This document shows, one piece after another, positions 8,237-16,807 of a stretch of DNA of 50,404 nt. Under the pieces are notes generated by a model. That model was not told where the DNA came from and made no database searches. It saw only the letters and a list, made by a program, of their open reading frames with translations. Source of the DNA: Steroidobacter sp. (GTDB lineage: Bacteria > Pseudomonadota > Gammaproteobacteria > Steroidobacterales > Steroidobacteraceae). The stretch is from the NCBI RefSeq assembly GCF_016790065.1, contig NZ_JAEUPY010000565.1, forward strand, positions 1-50,404, given 5' to 3'. The position numbers and the translations under genes are program-made. The stretch's first letter is position 1, and every line of letters starts with the position of its first letter.

Positions 8237-9616
8237 TTAACTAACGTCGGGCCGCTGGGTCGCCGCGCTTGGGCCGCGCGACTTCTCCAGCAGAGCATAA
8301 TAAAAACCGTCCATCCCGGCGGCGCCCGCTGCGATTCTTAAGCCATGAGCAGGCGCACGCGTTCCCGGAGCCAGCTCCCGGGCCAAGCTCGGCAACGCCG
8401 CCAATCTTTCGCCGGTGGCGTCACGAGCGCTGGGCTCGTCACGCAGAAACTGCGCGATCACGTCGCCGGTCTCTGCTTGTAAGGCCGAGCAACTCGCATA
8501 CAGCAATCGGCCGCCGGGCTGTAGCAGCGACCACGCAGTCCGCAATAGCTGCGACTGACGCTTGGCCAGCGCGCCGATATCGTCGCTCCGTCGCAGCAGC
8601 TTGATATCCGGATGACGACGGATCACACCGGTCGCCGAACAGGGCACATCGAGCAAAATACGGTCGAATGGTTTGCCGTCCCACCAGGTCGCGGGTTCGG
8701 CGGCGTCGGCCGCCAACACCTGCGCGGAGACGCCCAATCGCTGTAAGTTCTGCGTGACGCGCGTCAGCCGCTCGGGAGATACATCGACCGCCGTCAGGGC
8801 GGCAAGTTCTGGTGAGAGCTCGAACAGGTGGCCGGTCTTGCCGCCCGGCGCGGCACACGCATCGAGAATGCGCTCACCTGGTTGCGGATCTAGCAGGTGG
8901 CCGGCGAGCTGCGCGGCGGCGTCCTGCACCGAGACCCAACCCTCGTCAAAGCCCGGTAATTCGCTGACATCCATGGCCCGATCGAGCAGTAACGCAGTGT
9001 CTTGGTACATGCCGGCGGTCACACCGATCTGCTTCGCCTGTAATTGGTCTCGATAGTTCGCAGGCGTCACGCGCAGCCGATTCACACGAATCCAGAACGG
9101 CGGCCGCTGATTGTTGGCGTCGAGGATCTCGTTGGCTTGATCGCCCCAATCCTTGCGCAACTTCTCCACCAGCCAGCGCGGATGCGCGGTGCGCACGGCC
9201 AGATCGCGGTCGATCTTCGCCAGCAACTGCTCGTGCTCACGCTGGCAGCGACGCAAAATCGCATTGACGAAACCGGACGCGCGCGGTTGGTTGAGAAGTC
9301 TGGTAGCGGCGACAGTTTCAGCAACCGCCGCGTGCGCGGGAATATCTGTGTAGATCAGCTGGCACAAGCCAACGATGGTGAGCGCGCGAATCTCCGGCTC
9401 GAGCGTTTGATTCGGTCGACTCAACAAGCGAGCGAGTAGCGCGTCGAGGCGCACATACCAGCGAATACTGTCGTAACACAGCGTTCGCAGCAGCCCCCGC
9501 TCTTGTTTATTCGCGGTGGCTTCGGCGGCGAGCAAAGCGTCGAGCGAACGACCGCGCTCAGCGACCTCCGCGACGATTCTCGCGGCCCTGGCTCTGACTG
9601 CAGCTGATGCGCTCAC
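8237..9616 (-). CDS. rsmB: 16S rRNA (cytosine-967-C5)-methyltransferase
   Basis: A 459-residue enzyme that methylates C967 of 16S rRNA using S-adenosylmethionine. An NusB-like N-terminal RNA-binding domain (about 1-140) is followed by a Rossmann methyltransferase domain. The domain has the SAM-binding motif LDACAAPGGKTGHLFEL, the motif IV cysteine in LLDVPCSATGVIRRHPDIK and the motif VI catalytic cysteine in LLYASCSALQAETG. The length matches the family. The start codon overlaps the fmt stop (ATGA), and the DUF4390 gene follows after 21 bases, so def-fmt-rsmB-DUF4390-ntrY-ntrX reads as one long minus-strand gene run. Confidence 0.95.
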   Translation of the reverse strand: MSASAAVRARAARIVAEVAERGRSLDALLAAEATANKQERGLLRTLCYDSIRWYVRLDALLARLLSRPNQTLEPEIRALTIVGLCQLIYTDIPAHAAVAETVAATRLLNQPRASGFVNAILRRCQREHEQLLAKIDRDLAVRTAHPRWLVEKLRKDWGDQANEILDANNQRPPFWIRVNRLRVTPANYRDQLQAKQIGVTAGMYQDTALLLDRAMDVSELPGFDEGWVSVQDAAAQLAGHLLDPQPGERILDACAAPGGKTGHLFELSPELAALTAVDVSPERLTRVTQNLQRLGVSAQVLAADAAEPATWWDGKPFDRILLDVPCSATGVIRRHPDIKLLRRSDDIGALAKRQSQLLRTAWSLLQPGGRLLYASCSALQAETGDVIAQFLRDEPSARDATGERLAALPSLARELAPGTRAPAHGLRIAAGAAGMDGFYYALLEKSRGPSAATQRPDVS

Positions 9617-10554
9617 GATCCAAGAACCGCGCCTTCAGGGCGATGGGCTCGAAGAAAATCTGCGGCGGCCATGGCTTTGCGCCCTGCTGCCTGCACGCGT
9701 GTGAGTTGCAACGTTCCGTCGCCCGTGGCGACGTCGATGCCATCGTTACTAGTAGCAATCACGGTGCCCGGCGTCGCCGATGATTTCTTGTCCAGCGGCA
9801 CAGCGTCCCAGATGCGCAGTTGCTGCCCGTTCCAACGTGTCTCGGCAATGGGCCACGGATTGAACGCGCGCACCAGTCGATCGATCTCGACTGCGGATCG
9901 AGACCAATCGATCAACGCTTCTTCTTTGCGAATTTTGGCTGCGTACGTCGCGCCTTCTTTCGGCTGATCGCGCGGTGTGGCGGTGCCGGAAGCGATTGCG
10001 TCGATGGCTTCGAGCACCGCTTCGGCGCCGAGCGACGACAGACGATCATGTAGCGATCCACCAGTCTCGCGAGCCGCAATTGGAGTAACGCGTTCGAGCA
10101 GCATCGGTCCCGTGTCCAAACCGACGTCCATCTGCATGATGGTCACGCCGCTTTCTCGATCGCCGGTTTGGAGCGCACGTTGAATCGGCGCAGCGCCCCG
10201 CCACCTCGGCAACAACGATGCATGAATGTTCACGCAGCCCAGCCGAGGCGTGTCCAACACGGACTTCGGCAGCAGCAAACCGTATGCGACCACGACCATC
10301 AGATCGGCGCGGTATTGAGCGAGCTGCGCAACTGCCGCGGGATCTTTCAAAGTCTGCGGTTGCTCGACCGGAATCTCATGCTTGAGCGCGCACTGTTTCA
10401 CCGCACTCATTGCCACCTGCTGGCCACGGCCCGCCGGCCGATCCGGCTGCGTGTACACGGCCACCACGCGATGACGCGAGGCGACCAACGCCTCCAGCGC
10501 CGGCACGGAAAACTCGGGGGTGCCCGCGAAAATGATGGACAACTCAGACGGCAT
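9613..10554 (-). CDS. fmt: Methionyl-tRNA formyltransferase
   Basis: A 313-residue enzyme that formylates Met-tRNA(fMet) for translation initiation. The N-terminal formyltransferase fold begins LSIIFAGTPEFSVPALEAL. The catalytic region contains NIHASLLPRWRGAAPIQRAL (Asn-His pair) and the Asp of QMDVGLDTGPML. The C-terminal OB-fold domain follows from about residue 205. The ATG at 10554 gives the standard Fmt N-terminus; an in-frame ATG nine codons upstream (10581) adds residues not typical of the family. Neither has a strong ribosome site. It lies downstream of def, its usual functional partner, and overlaps rsmB by four bases. Confidence 0.95.
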   Translation of the reverse strand: MPSELSIIFAGTPEFSVPALEALVASRHRVVAVYTQPDRPAGRGQQVAMSAVKQCALKHEIPVEQPQTLKDPAAVAQLAQYRADLMVVVAYGLLLPKSVLDTPRLGCVNIHASLLPRWRGAAPIQRALQTGDRESGVTIMQMDVGLDTGPMLLERVTPIAARETGGSLHDRLSSLGAEAVLEAIDAIASGTATPRDQPKEGATYAAKIRKEEALIDWSRSAVEIDRLVRAFNPWPIAETRWNGQQLRIWDAVPLDKKSSATPGTVIATSNDGIDVATGDGTLQLTRVQAAGRKAMAAADFLRAHRPEGAVLGS

Positions 10555-10656
10555 CAAGCTCAACCAGGTAGTGGCGAACATGGGGTGTTCTTATTCGACA
10601 GCATGCCACTACGTAGCACGACGCACCGGAGGAATCCGTCCTCGGCAGCTTCACCG

Positions 10657-10678
10657 GCGCGAGCCGCACAGCTCGCGC
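10657..10678. other. Hairpin between def and fmt
   Basis: GCGCGAGC (10657-10664) and GCTCGCGC (10671-10678) form a perfect 8-bp stem with a six-base loop in the 138-base gap between def and fmt. There is no T-run in the direction of def/fmt transcription (minus strand). It is more likely a processing or attenuation hairpin than an intrinsic terminator. Confidence 0.35.
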
Positions 10679-10692
10679 TTTAGCGTGTTCGA

Positions 10693-11229
10693 TTAGAGCG
10701 CCTTGCTCCGTCCGCGAGCCGCATCGGCGGCCTTTTCCTTGCGGTCTTTCTCGAGCTTTTTACGAATGCGGGTGCGCTTCAGGTCCGACAGATAGTCGAC
10801 GAACAGCTTGCCTTCGAGATGATCCATCTCATGCTGAATACACACGGCCAGCAGCCCATCGGCGTCGAATTCGATCTGTTTACCGTCGCGGTCCAGCGCA
10901 CGCACCCGAATCTCATCGGCGCGTTTCACCTTTTCATAGATGCCGGGGACGGACAGGCAGCCCTCCTCGGTTTCCTCCATGCCGCTGTGGCTGACGATCT
11001 CGGGATTGATCAGGGTCAGCCGTTCATTGCGCTTTTCGCTGATGTCGATGACCAGCAGCCGTTTGTGAACATTGACCTGGGTAGCCGCCAGGCCAATGCC
11101 GGGGGCGGCATACATGGTCTCGAACATGTCGTCGACCAGTTTTCGCAGGGCGGCATCCACCTGTTCCACCGGCTGCGCTTTGGTGCGCAGGCGTGGGTCC
11201 GGGAATTCGAGAATCGGAAGTAGTGCCAT
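10693..11229 (-). CDS. def: Peptide deformylase
   Basis: A 178-residue metalloenzyme that removes the N-formyl group from nascent proteins. All three family motifs are present: motif 1 GIGLAATQV, motif 2 EGCLSVPG with the metal-binding cysteine, and motif 3 [12 protein letters not shown] with the HExxH metal/catalytic site. The ATG at 11229 gives [18 protein letters not shown], the normal N-terminus; the longer frame to 11265 is not supported. A basic C-terminal tail ([19 protein letters not shown]) is common in this clade. It is divergent from the LysM gene across about 290 bases, in which I see no confident promoter motif. Confidence 0.96.
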   Translation of the reverse strand: MALLPILEFPDPRLRTKAQPVEQVDAALRKLVDDMFETMYAAPGIGLAATQVNVHKRLLVIDISEKRNERLTLINPEIVSHSGMEETEEGCLSVPGIYEKVKRADEIRVRALDRDGKQIEFDADGLLAVCIQHEMDHLEGKLFVDYLSDLKRTRIRKKLEKDRKEKAADAARGRSKAL

Positions 11230-11519
11230 GTTCGAAAACGTCAGAAGGGGGACACTGGGACCCACCTTGGGGCCACGTCATACCGCCTAGTTTGCAGCTG
11301 AATCGGCCGGATACAAGTCCGGGGCGCCTAAGACTGCCATAGACCGGGGCTGTCGGCAGCAGGAGTGAGAACCACGTCGCGGGCTGGAGCCCGATTTCTG
11401 CACTCCTTGCAATGATGCTGCTAAAGTGCGGCCCCAGTTGAACTTAATGTCGCTGAGCCAGTGGGTTTTTGCGCGTCAGTACAAAGCCTTACGCGCCTAA
11501 TGGGAGCTCGTTGAAACGC

Positions 11520-12677
11520 ATGAAAACTGCGAATCTGGCACTTCGTCCGGCGATCCTGCTGAGCCTGGTCGCCGGCCTGACCGTTACCGTGGGCGTGCTC
11601 GCCCCCGCTAGCATCCTGGCCCAGGACGCCCCGGCACAAACCGTGGGTTCCGGCAGCAATATTCCGCTGACGGCCAATGCCCCCGATGAATACGTGGTCA
11701 AGACCGGCGATACGCTGTGGGACATCTCCAAGGTGTTCCTGCGCGAGCCCTGGTATTGGCCAGAAATCTGGTACGTCAACCCGCAGGTCGCCAATCCGCA
11801 CCTGATCTATCCGGGGGACGTGCTGAAGCTGGTCTATGTGGACGGCCAACCCCGCCTGACCGTGGCCCAGCGCGGCGGCGAGACCGTCGAAAGCGGCCGT
11901 GGCGGCAAGCGCCTATCGCCCGAAGTGCGCCGGGAGTCGTTGAGCCAGGCCATCACCGCGATTCCCTACGACATCGTCGCCAGCTTCATGGGCCGGCCGA
12001 CCTTGTTGAGCAAGGATCAAGTCAAGAGCGCGCCCTATGTGGTCGCGATGCGCGATTCGCACATGATCGGCGCCATCGGCAACGAGGTGTACGCGCGCGG
12101 CATCGGCCAGGCGGCACCGGAAACTCGTTACAGCGTCGTGCACGTCGAAGAAGAGCTGCGCGATCCGGACACCAAAGCGCTGCTCGGTTACTCGGGCATG
12201 TATGTGGGCTCGGGCCCGGTGGCCACGCAAGGCGATCCGGCCAAGCTGGTGATGACCGACTCGACCCGCGAAGTCCTGCAAGGCGACAAGTTGTTTCCTG
12301 AATCGGTGGACGTGAATGTGGACTTCGTGCCGCACGCACCGTCCTCGGACGTGAACGCCAGCATCATCGCTGTGCGCAGTCACACGGTGATGGGTCAGTA
12401 TCAAGTCGTCGCGTTGAATCGCGGCAGCTCCTCGGGCCTGGAGCCGGGACACATTCTCGCCGTGTATCAGCGCGGCGCTAAGGTGCGAGACACTTTCTCC
12501 GAAGGCGGTCTGGCCGCGCGTCGCAGCACCCGTTCCAGCTTCGGCAACAATGTGCAGCTGCCCGATGAGCGCGCCGGCGTGCTCATGGTGTTCAAAGCCT
12601 TCGATAAGCTGAGCTACGCGCTGGTCATGGAAACTACGCACGAAATTCGTCAGGGCGACCGCGCTAAAAATCCATAA
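11520..12677 (+). CDS. LysM peptidoglycan-binding protein, exported
   Basis: About 385 residues. A signal peptide (MKTANLALRPAILLSLVAGL, cleavage likely after SILAQ) precedes a LysM domain at about residues 58-110 (DEYVVKTGDTLWDISKVFL to NPHLIYPGDVLKLVYV). The rest, about 270 residues, is a conserved region of unknown function with strand-rich sequence. Proteins of this architecture sit upstream of dprA in many gammaproteobacteria, divergent from def. It is probably a periplasmic wall-binding protein. Start choice: the ATG at 11520 has GGAG 13 bases away, while an in-frame TTG at 11511 has the same site at four bases and would add three residues; the difference is minor. Confidence 0.88.
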   Translation: MKTANLALRPAILLSLVAGLTVTVGVLAPASILAQDAPAQTVGSGSNIPLTANAPDEYVVKTGDTLWDISKVFLREPWYWPEIWYVNPQVANPHLIYPGDVLKLVYVDGQPRLTVAQRGGETVESGRGGKRLSPEVRRESLSQAITAIPYDIVASFMGRPTLLSKDQVKSAPYVVAMRDSHMIGAIGNEVYARGIGQAAPETRYSVVHVEEELRDPDTKALLGYSGMYVGSGPVATQGDPAKLVMTDSTREVLQGDKLFPESVDVNVDFVPHAPSSDVNASIIAVRSHTVMGQYQVVALNRGSSSGLEPGHILAVYQRGAKVRDTFSEGGLAARRSTRSSFGNNVQLPDERAGVLMVFKAFDKLSYALVMETTHEIRQGDRAKNP

Positions 12678-12710
12678 GCGCGCTGGGGTTCGACGTATGT
12701 TCGTGGGCTC

Positions 12711-13706
12711 ATGGATGAGCTCAAAGCCTGTCTCGCTGGGTCGCGAGTGGCCGGCTATCACGCCGGCTCGCTAGAGCGACTATTGGAACGGCATCTGCGC
12801 TGGCTGGAACAGCCGGCACATCATTTCATTGCTCGTGGCTCGCCACGCTATCCACCGCTGCTCGCCCAGCTACCGGACGCGCCGCCAGGCTTGTTCGTGT
12901 GTGGCAATCCCGAGGTCTTGAGCCTGCCGCAGCTGGCCATGGTGGGCTCGCGCAATCCCACCAAGGCCGGCGCCGAGAATGCTCATGAATTCGCGTCGCA
13001 TCTGGCCCGATCCGGGCTTGCGGTCACCAGCGGCTTGGCAATTGGGATCGACGCGGCCGCGCATCGGGGCGCACTCGACGCAGGCGGTCTGACGATTGCA
13101 GTCTGCGGTACCGGCCTTGATATCGACTATCCGCGGGCCAATGCTGGGTTGGCGAAGCAAATTGCATCCGCCGGCGCGCTGCTCAGCGAATTTCCTTTGG
13201 GAACTCCGGCGTCGCGGAGCAACTTTCCGAGGCGCAATCGCATTATCAGTGGATTGTCACTAGGCACGTTGGTGGTGGAGGCTGCAGTGCAGAGCGGCTC
13301 GTTGATCACGGCGCGACTGGCTGCCGAGCAGGGCCGAGAGGTGTTTGCGATTCCCGGCTCGATCCACAACGCGCTGGCGCGTGGCTGTCACCGGTTGCTT
13401 CGTGACGGCGCCAAGTTAGTGGAAACCGCGGACGATATATTCGCCGAGCTGCGGATCCCCGAAACCGGACGCAACAGTACTGAAACTGCAGTAGTTTTAG
13501 CCCCGACATTGGACAAAGAGTATGAAATCCTGTTAGATGCGCTCGGCTTCGAGGCCGCCAGTGTCGATGTTTTGATCGCACGCACCGGTCTCAAGGCCGA
13601 CGAGGTAGCGTCCATGCTGCTGATCCTCGAATTGGAGGCGCGCATCGACGCCTGCCCAGGCGGGCTTTATGTCCGACGCGCCCCAAAGTCTCCGGTAGCG
13701 AAATGA
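12711..13706 (+). CDS. dprA: DNA-processing protein DprA (Smf)
   Basis: A 331-residue cytosolic protein that loads RecA on incoming single-stranded DNA during natural transformation. The Rossmann-like core contains the family signature region MVGSRNPTKAGAENA, SGLAIGIDAAAHRGAL, AVCGTGLDIDYP, SEFPLGTPASRSNFPRRNRI and EAAVQSGSLITARLAAEQGREV. A winged-helix-like C-terminal domain (about 265-325) follows. The N-terminal SAM-like domain is shortened: the ATG at 12711 is the first possible start after the LysM stop in the same frame, so about 40 residues usual in other DprA proteins are missing. It overlaps smg by four bases. Confidence 0.94.
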   Translation: MDELKACLAGSRVAGYHAGSLERLLERHLRWLEQPAHHFIARGSPRYPPLLAQLPDAPPGLFVCGNPEVLSLPQLAMVGSRNPTKAGAENAHEFASHLARSGLAVTSGLAIGIDAAAHRGALDAGGLTIAVCGTGLDIDYPRANAGLAKQIASAGALLSEFPLGTPASRSNFPRRNRIISGLSLGTLVVEAAVQSGSLITARLAAEQGREVFAIPGSIHNALARGCHRLLRDGAKLVETADDIFAELRIPETGRNSTETAVVLAPTLDKEYEILLDALGFEAASVDVLIARTGLKADEVASMLLILELEARIDACPGGLYVRRAPKSPVAK

Positions 13707-14182
13707 AGGAAAGCGTTCTCGATATCCTGATCTATCTCTTCGAGAATTATTTCGACGCCGATCTGGACTGCGCCCCCGAACCCGACCGCGACACTCTCCG
13801 GGACGAACTGGAGCGGGCTGGATTTTCCGAAAGAGAAGTGGGCCGCGCGCTGGAATGGCTGGAGCAGCTGTCGGCGGATCCGAATCGAGCTGGCGCCATT
13901 CCGGGATCGCGAGCGATTCGCATCTTCGACGAACGCGAGCAGGCGCGACTCGACACCGAGTGCCGGGGCTACATCCTGTACCTCGAGAACATCGGCATCG
14001 TGAGTCCGGCGCAGCGTGAACTGGTGATCGACCGCCTGCTGGCGCTCGACGTGCAACAGATCGACATTGAACAGGTGAAGTGGGTGGTGCTCATGGTGCT
14101 GTTCAGCCAACCCGGCCAGCAAAGCGCTTACCTGCGGATGGAGGACTTGGTATTCGACAACCGTCTGCAAGTGGTGCACTGA
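13703..14182 (+). CDS. smg: Smg protein (DUF494)
   Basis: A 159-residue protein of the Smg/DUF494 family, recognised by the start ESVLDILIYLFENYFD, the acidic middle (RDELERAGFSEREVGRALEW) and the end VLFSQPGQQSAYLRMEDL. The family is encoded between dprA and topA across gammaproteobacteria. Its function is not established. The ATG lies inside the dprA stop (ATGA), so translation is probably coupled. The 60 bases after the gene carry a terminator directly in front of topA. Confidence 0.93.
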   Translation: MKESVLDILIYLFENYFDADLDCAPEPDRDTLRDELERAGFSEREVGRALEWLEQLSADPNRAGAIPGSRAIRIFDEREQARLDTECRGYILYLENIGIVSPAQRELVIDRLLALDVQQIDIEQVKWVVLMVLFSQPGQQSAYLRMEDLVFDNRLQVVH

Positions 14183-14215
14183 GAACGCGGTTGAAACACC
14201 GCCGCTTTCAGTAGC

Positions 14216-14242
14216 ACCGCGGCCACCGCGGTTTCTTTTTTT
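14216..14242 (+). terminator. Intrinsic terminator-like hairpin abutting the topA start codon
   Basis: ACCGCGG (14216-14222), a three-base loop and CCGCGGT (14226-14232) form a perfect 7-bp GC-rich stem, followed by TTCTTTTTTT up to base 14242. The topA ATG is at 14243. It would end the dprA-smg transcript. GCGGT at 14187-14191 can pair with ACCGC at 14198-14202 or with the left arm of the terminator (14216-14220), so an attenuator-like alternative fold is possible. Confidence 0.72.
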
Positions 14243-16747
14243 ATGGAGCAGAAGAATCTAGTCATCGTGGAATCGCCTGCAAAGGCGAAGACCATCAAGA
14301 AGTACCTCGGCAAAAACTTCGAGGTGCTGGCGTCGTACGGTCACGTCCGCGATTTGGTGCCGAAGGAAGGTGCGGTCGATCCGAAGCGCAAGTTCGCGAT
14401 GCGCTATCAGATCCTGGACAAGAACGAGAAACACGTTCAAGCCATCGCCAAGGCGCTGAAAAAATCCGACGCGCTCTATCTGGCCACCGACCCTGACCGC
14501 GAGGGCGAAGCCATTTCCTGGCATCTCACCGAGCTGCTCAAGGAACAAGGCATTCTGGACGGCAAGGACGTGCATCGCGTGGTGTTCTACGAGATCACCA
14601 AGAACGCCATTCGCGAAGCCATCAGCCAGCCACGCGACATTTCTCAGGACTTGGTGAACGCTCAGCAGGCGCGTCGCGCGCTCGACTACCTGGTCGGTTT
14701 CAATCTGTCGCCGTTGCTGTGGAAGAAAGCAGGTTTGCCTGGCGCTTCCGCCGGCCGCGTGCAGAGCCCGGCACTGCGCATGATCTGCGAGCGTGAGGAA
14801 GAGATCCTCGCCTTCAAGCCGCGCGAGTATTGGACCGTCGATGCGGATGCCGAGAAGTCCAAGCAAACATTCCCGGCGCGACTCATCGAGTTCCGCGGCG
14901 AGAAGGTCGAACAGTTCACGGTGACCAACGAGGCGCAGGCCACCGATGTGCGTAATGCCATCGAAGGCGCCGCCGGCGGCAAGCTCAGCGTCGCCAACAT
15001 CGACAAGAAACAGCGCAAGCGCAATCCGTCGCCGCCGTTCACTACTTCGACGTTGCAACAGGAAGCCGCTCGTAAGCTCGGCTTCGGCGCTCAGCGCACC
15101 ATGCGCCTGGCGCAGCAGTTGTACGAAGGCGTGGACTTCGGCGAAGGCGCAGTCGGTCTGATCACTTATATGCGTACCGACTCGCTGAATCTGGCCAACG
15201 AAGCCATCGCCGAGATTCGTCAGGTCATCGCCAAAGAATACGGCGCCGATTCGGTGCCCGAGTCGCCACGCACTTACAAGACGAAGTCGAAGAATGCGCA
15301 AGAGGCGCACGAAGCGATTCGTCCGACGTCCGCTGCCGTCACGCCCGATGTGCTGGCAGGCAAGATCGACGCCGATCAGTTCAAGCTCTACAGCCTGATC
15401 TGGAAACGTGCGGTGTCCAGCCAAATGGAGCCGGCGGTGTATGACACCGTCGCCATCGATCTGGTGCCGGGCACGAACGCCAAGCGTGAAGGCTCCACAG
15501 CGGTGCTGCGTGCCAATGGTTCCACGCTGGTCAAGCCGGGCTACATCGCCGTCTATAAGGAAGGTCAGGACGACGCGGTGGAGGACGACAACGATCGCAT
15601 CCTGCCGGCCATGGAAGTGGGCGATCAGGTGAATCTGGTCGGGCTGCGTCCCGAACAGCATTTCACCGAGCCACCGCCGCGCTTCTCTGAAGCGAGCTTG
15701 GTCAAAGCGCTCGAAGAACACGGCATCGGCCGGCCTTCGACCTACGCCAGCATCATCTCGACCCTGGTCAACAAGAAGTACACGGAGCTGCTGAATCGCC
15801 GCTTCACGCCGACCGACTTGGGCAAGATCGTCAACAAGTTCCTGACCCGCAATTTCCATCACTACGTCGAGTACGGCTTCACCGCCAAGATGGAAGACGA
15901 CCTCGACGAAATCGCCGACGGTCGCGAGGCCTGGGTGCCGGTGCTGGAGCGCTTCTGGAAAGACTTCAAAGAGCGCGTCGACATCGTCGACGACACCGTG
16001 ACCCGTGAAGATGTGTCCGAGGCTCGCGAGATCGGCGCCGATCCGGTGACCGGTAAACCGATTTCGGTTCGCTACGGCAAGTACGGGCCGTTCGTGCAGA
16101 TGGGCACCAAGGACGATGAAGAGAAGCCCAAGTTCGCCAGTCTCAAGGCGACGCAGCGCATGGACACCATCACGCTGCCGGAAGCGCTGGAGTTGTTCAC
16201 GCTGCCGCGAACCATCGGCGCTGCTGCCGACGGTCATTCGATTCGCGTCGCCATCGGGCGCTTCGGGCCGTACGTTCAATATGGCGCGAAGAAGTTCGTG
16301 TCCATCAAAGACGACGATCCGTACACCATCGAGCTGCCTCGCGCTTTGGAACTGATCAAGGCCAAGGAAGAGCTGGATGCGAATCGGACCATTCTGAATT
16401 TCGAGGCCGCCGGTATTCAGGTGTTGAATGGTCGCTTCGGGCCGTACATCACCGATAAGGTGAAGAACGCCAAGATTCCCAAGGACCGCGATCCCAAGAC
16501 GCTGACCTTGGAGGAATGCGTGGAGCTGATCAAGGCCGCGCCCGAACGCGGTAAAGGTCGGTTCGGTCGCTTCGCGAAGAAGGCTCCTGCCAAGACGGCT
16601 GCTCACGAGGCCGCTGAGAAGCCGGTGAAGGCTGCCGCCAAGAGCAAGACCACGCCGGCCAAGACGGCGAAGGCTCCGACTTCGGCCACCGCCAAAGCGC
16701 CTGCGAAAAAAGCAGCCGCGAAAAAGTCGCCGGCCAAACCGAAGTAG
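14243..16747 (+). CDS. topA: DNA topoisomerase I (type IA)
   Basis: An 834-residue enzyme that relaxes negative supercoils. The TOPRIM domain is at the N-terminus (LVIVESPAKAKTIKKYLG; acidic triad in LATDPDREGEAISWHL). The catalytic tyrosine is Tyr309 in LITYMRTDSLNLA, and the central domain contains GIGRPSTYASIISTLVNKKY. After about residue 590 there are no zinc-ribbon cysteine clusters. Instead three Topo_C_Rpt-like repeats occur near residues 609, 668 and 730 (RYGKYGPFVQ, AIGRFGPYVQ, LNGRFGPYI), followed by a roughly 60-residue lysine/alanine-rich tail. The start fits family alignment, but a T-run precedes the ATG directly, leaving no Shine-Dalgarno. A long open frame on the opposite strand is a codon-bias shadow. 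Confidence 0.96.
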   Translation: MEQKNLVIVESPAKAKTIKKYLGKNFEVLASYGHVRDLVPKEGAVDPKRKFAMRYQILDKNEKHVQAIAKALKKSDALYLATDPDREGEAISWHLTELLKEQGILDGKDVHRVVFYEITKNAIREAISQPRDISQDLVNAQQARRALDYLVGFNLSPLLWKKAGLPGASAGRVQSPALRMICEREEEILAFKPREYWTVDADAEKSKQTFPARLIEFRGEKVEQFTVTNEAQATDVRNAIEGAAGGKLSVANIDKKQRKRNPSPPFTTSTLQQEAARKLGFGAQRTMRLAQQLYEGVDFGEGAVGLITYMRTDSLNLANEAIAEIRQVIAKEYGADSVPESPRTYKTKSKNAQEAHEAIRPTSAAVTPDVLAGKIDADQFKLYSLIWKRAVSSQMEPAVYDTVAIDLVPGTNAKREGSTAVLRANGSTLVKPGYIAVYKEGQDDAVEDDNDRILPAMEVGDQVNLVGLRPEQHFTEPPPRFSEASLVKALEEHGIGRPSTYASIISTLVNKKYTELLNRRFTPTDLGKIVNKFLTRNFHHYVEYGFTAKMEDDLDEIADGREAWVPVLERFWKDFKERVDIVDDTVTREDVSEAREIGADPVTGKPISVRYGKYGPFVQMGTKDDEEKPKFASLKATQRMDTITLPEALELFTLPRTIGAAADGHSIRVAIGRFGPYVQYGAKKFVSIKDDDPYTIELPRALELIKAKEELDANRTILNFEAAGIQVLNGRFGPYITDKVKNAKIPKDRDPKTLTLEECVELIKAAPERGKGRFGRFAKKAPAKTAAHEAAEKPVKAAAKSKTTPAKTAKAPTSATAKAPAKKAAAKKSPAKPK

Positions 16748-16807
16748 ACTTCCCTAGTATTGCGACCCGGCCGCATCATGGCCGGCGTCGCCTGATTGGA
16801 GATGACG

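Noticed and set aside
14258-16606. 782-codon open frame on the minus strand
   Set aside because: It lies entirely antisense to topA, which has full family motifs. Long antisense frames are expected in GC-rich genes with strong third-position bias, and the translation shows no recognisable domain.
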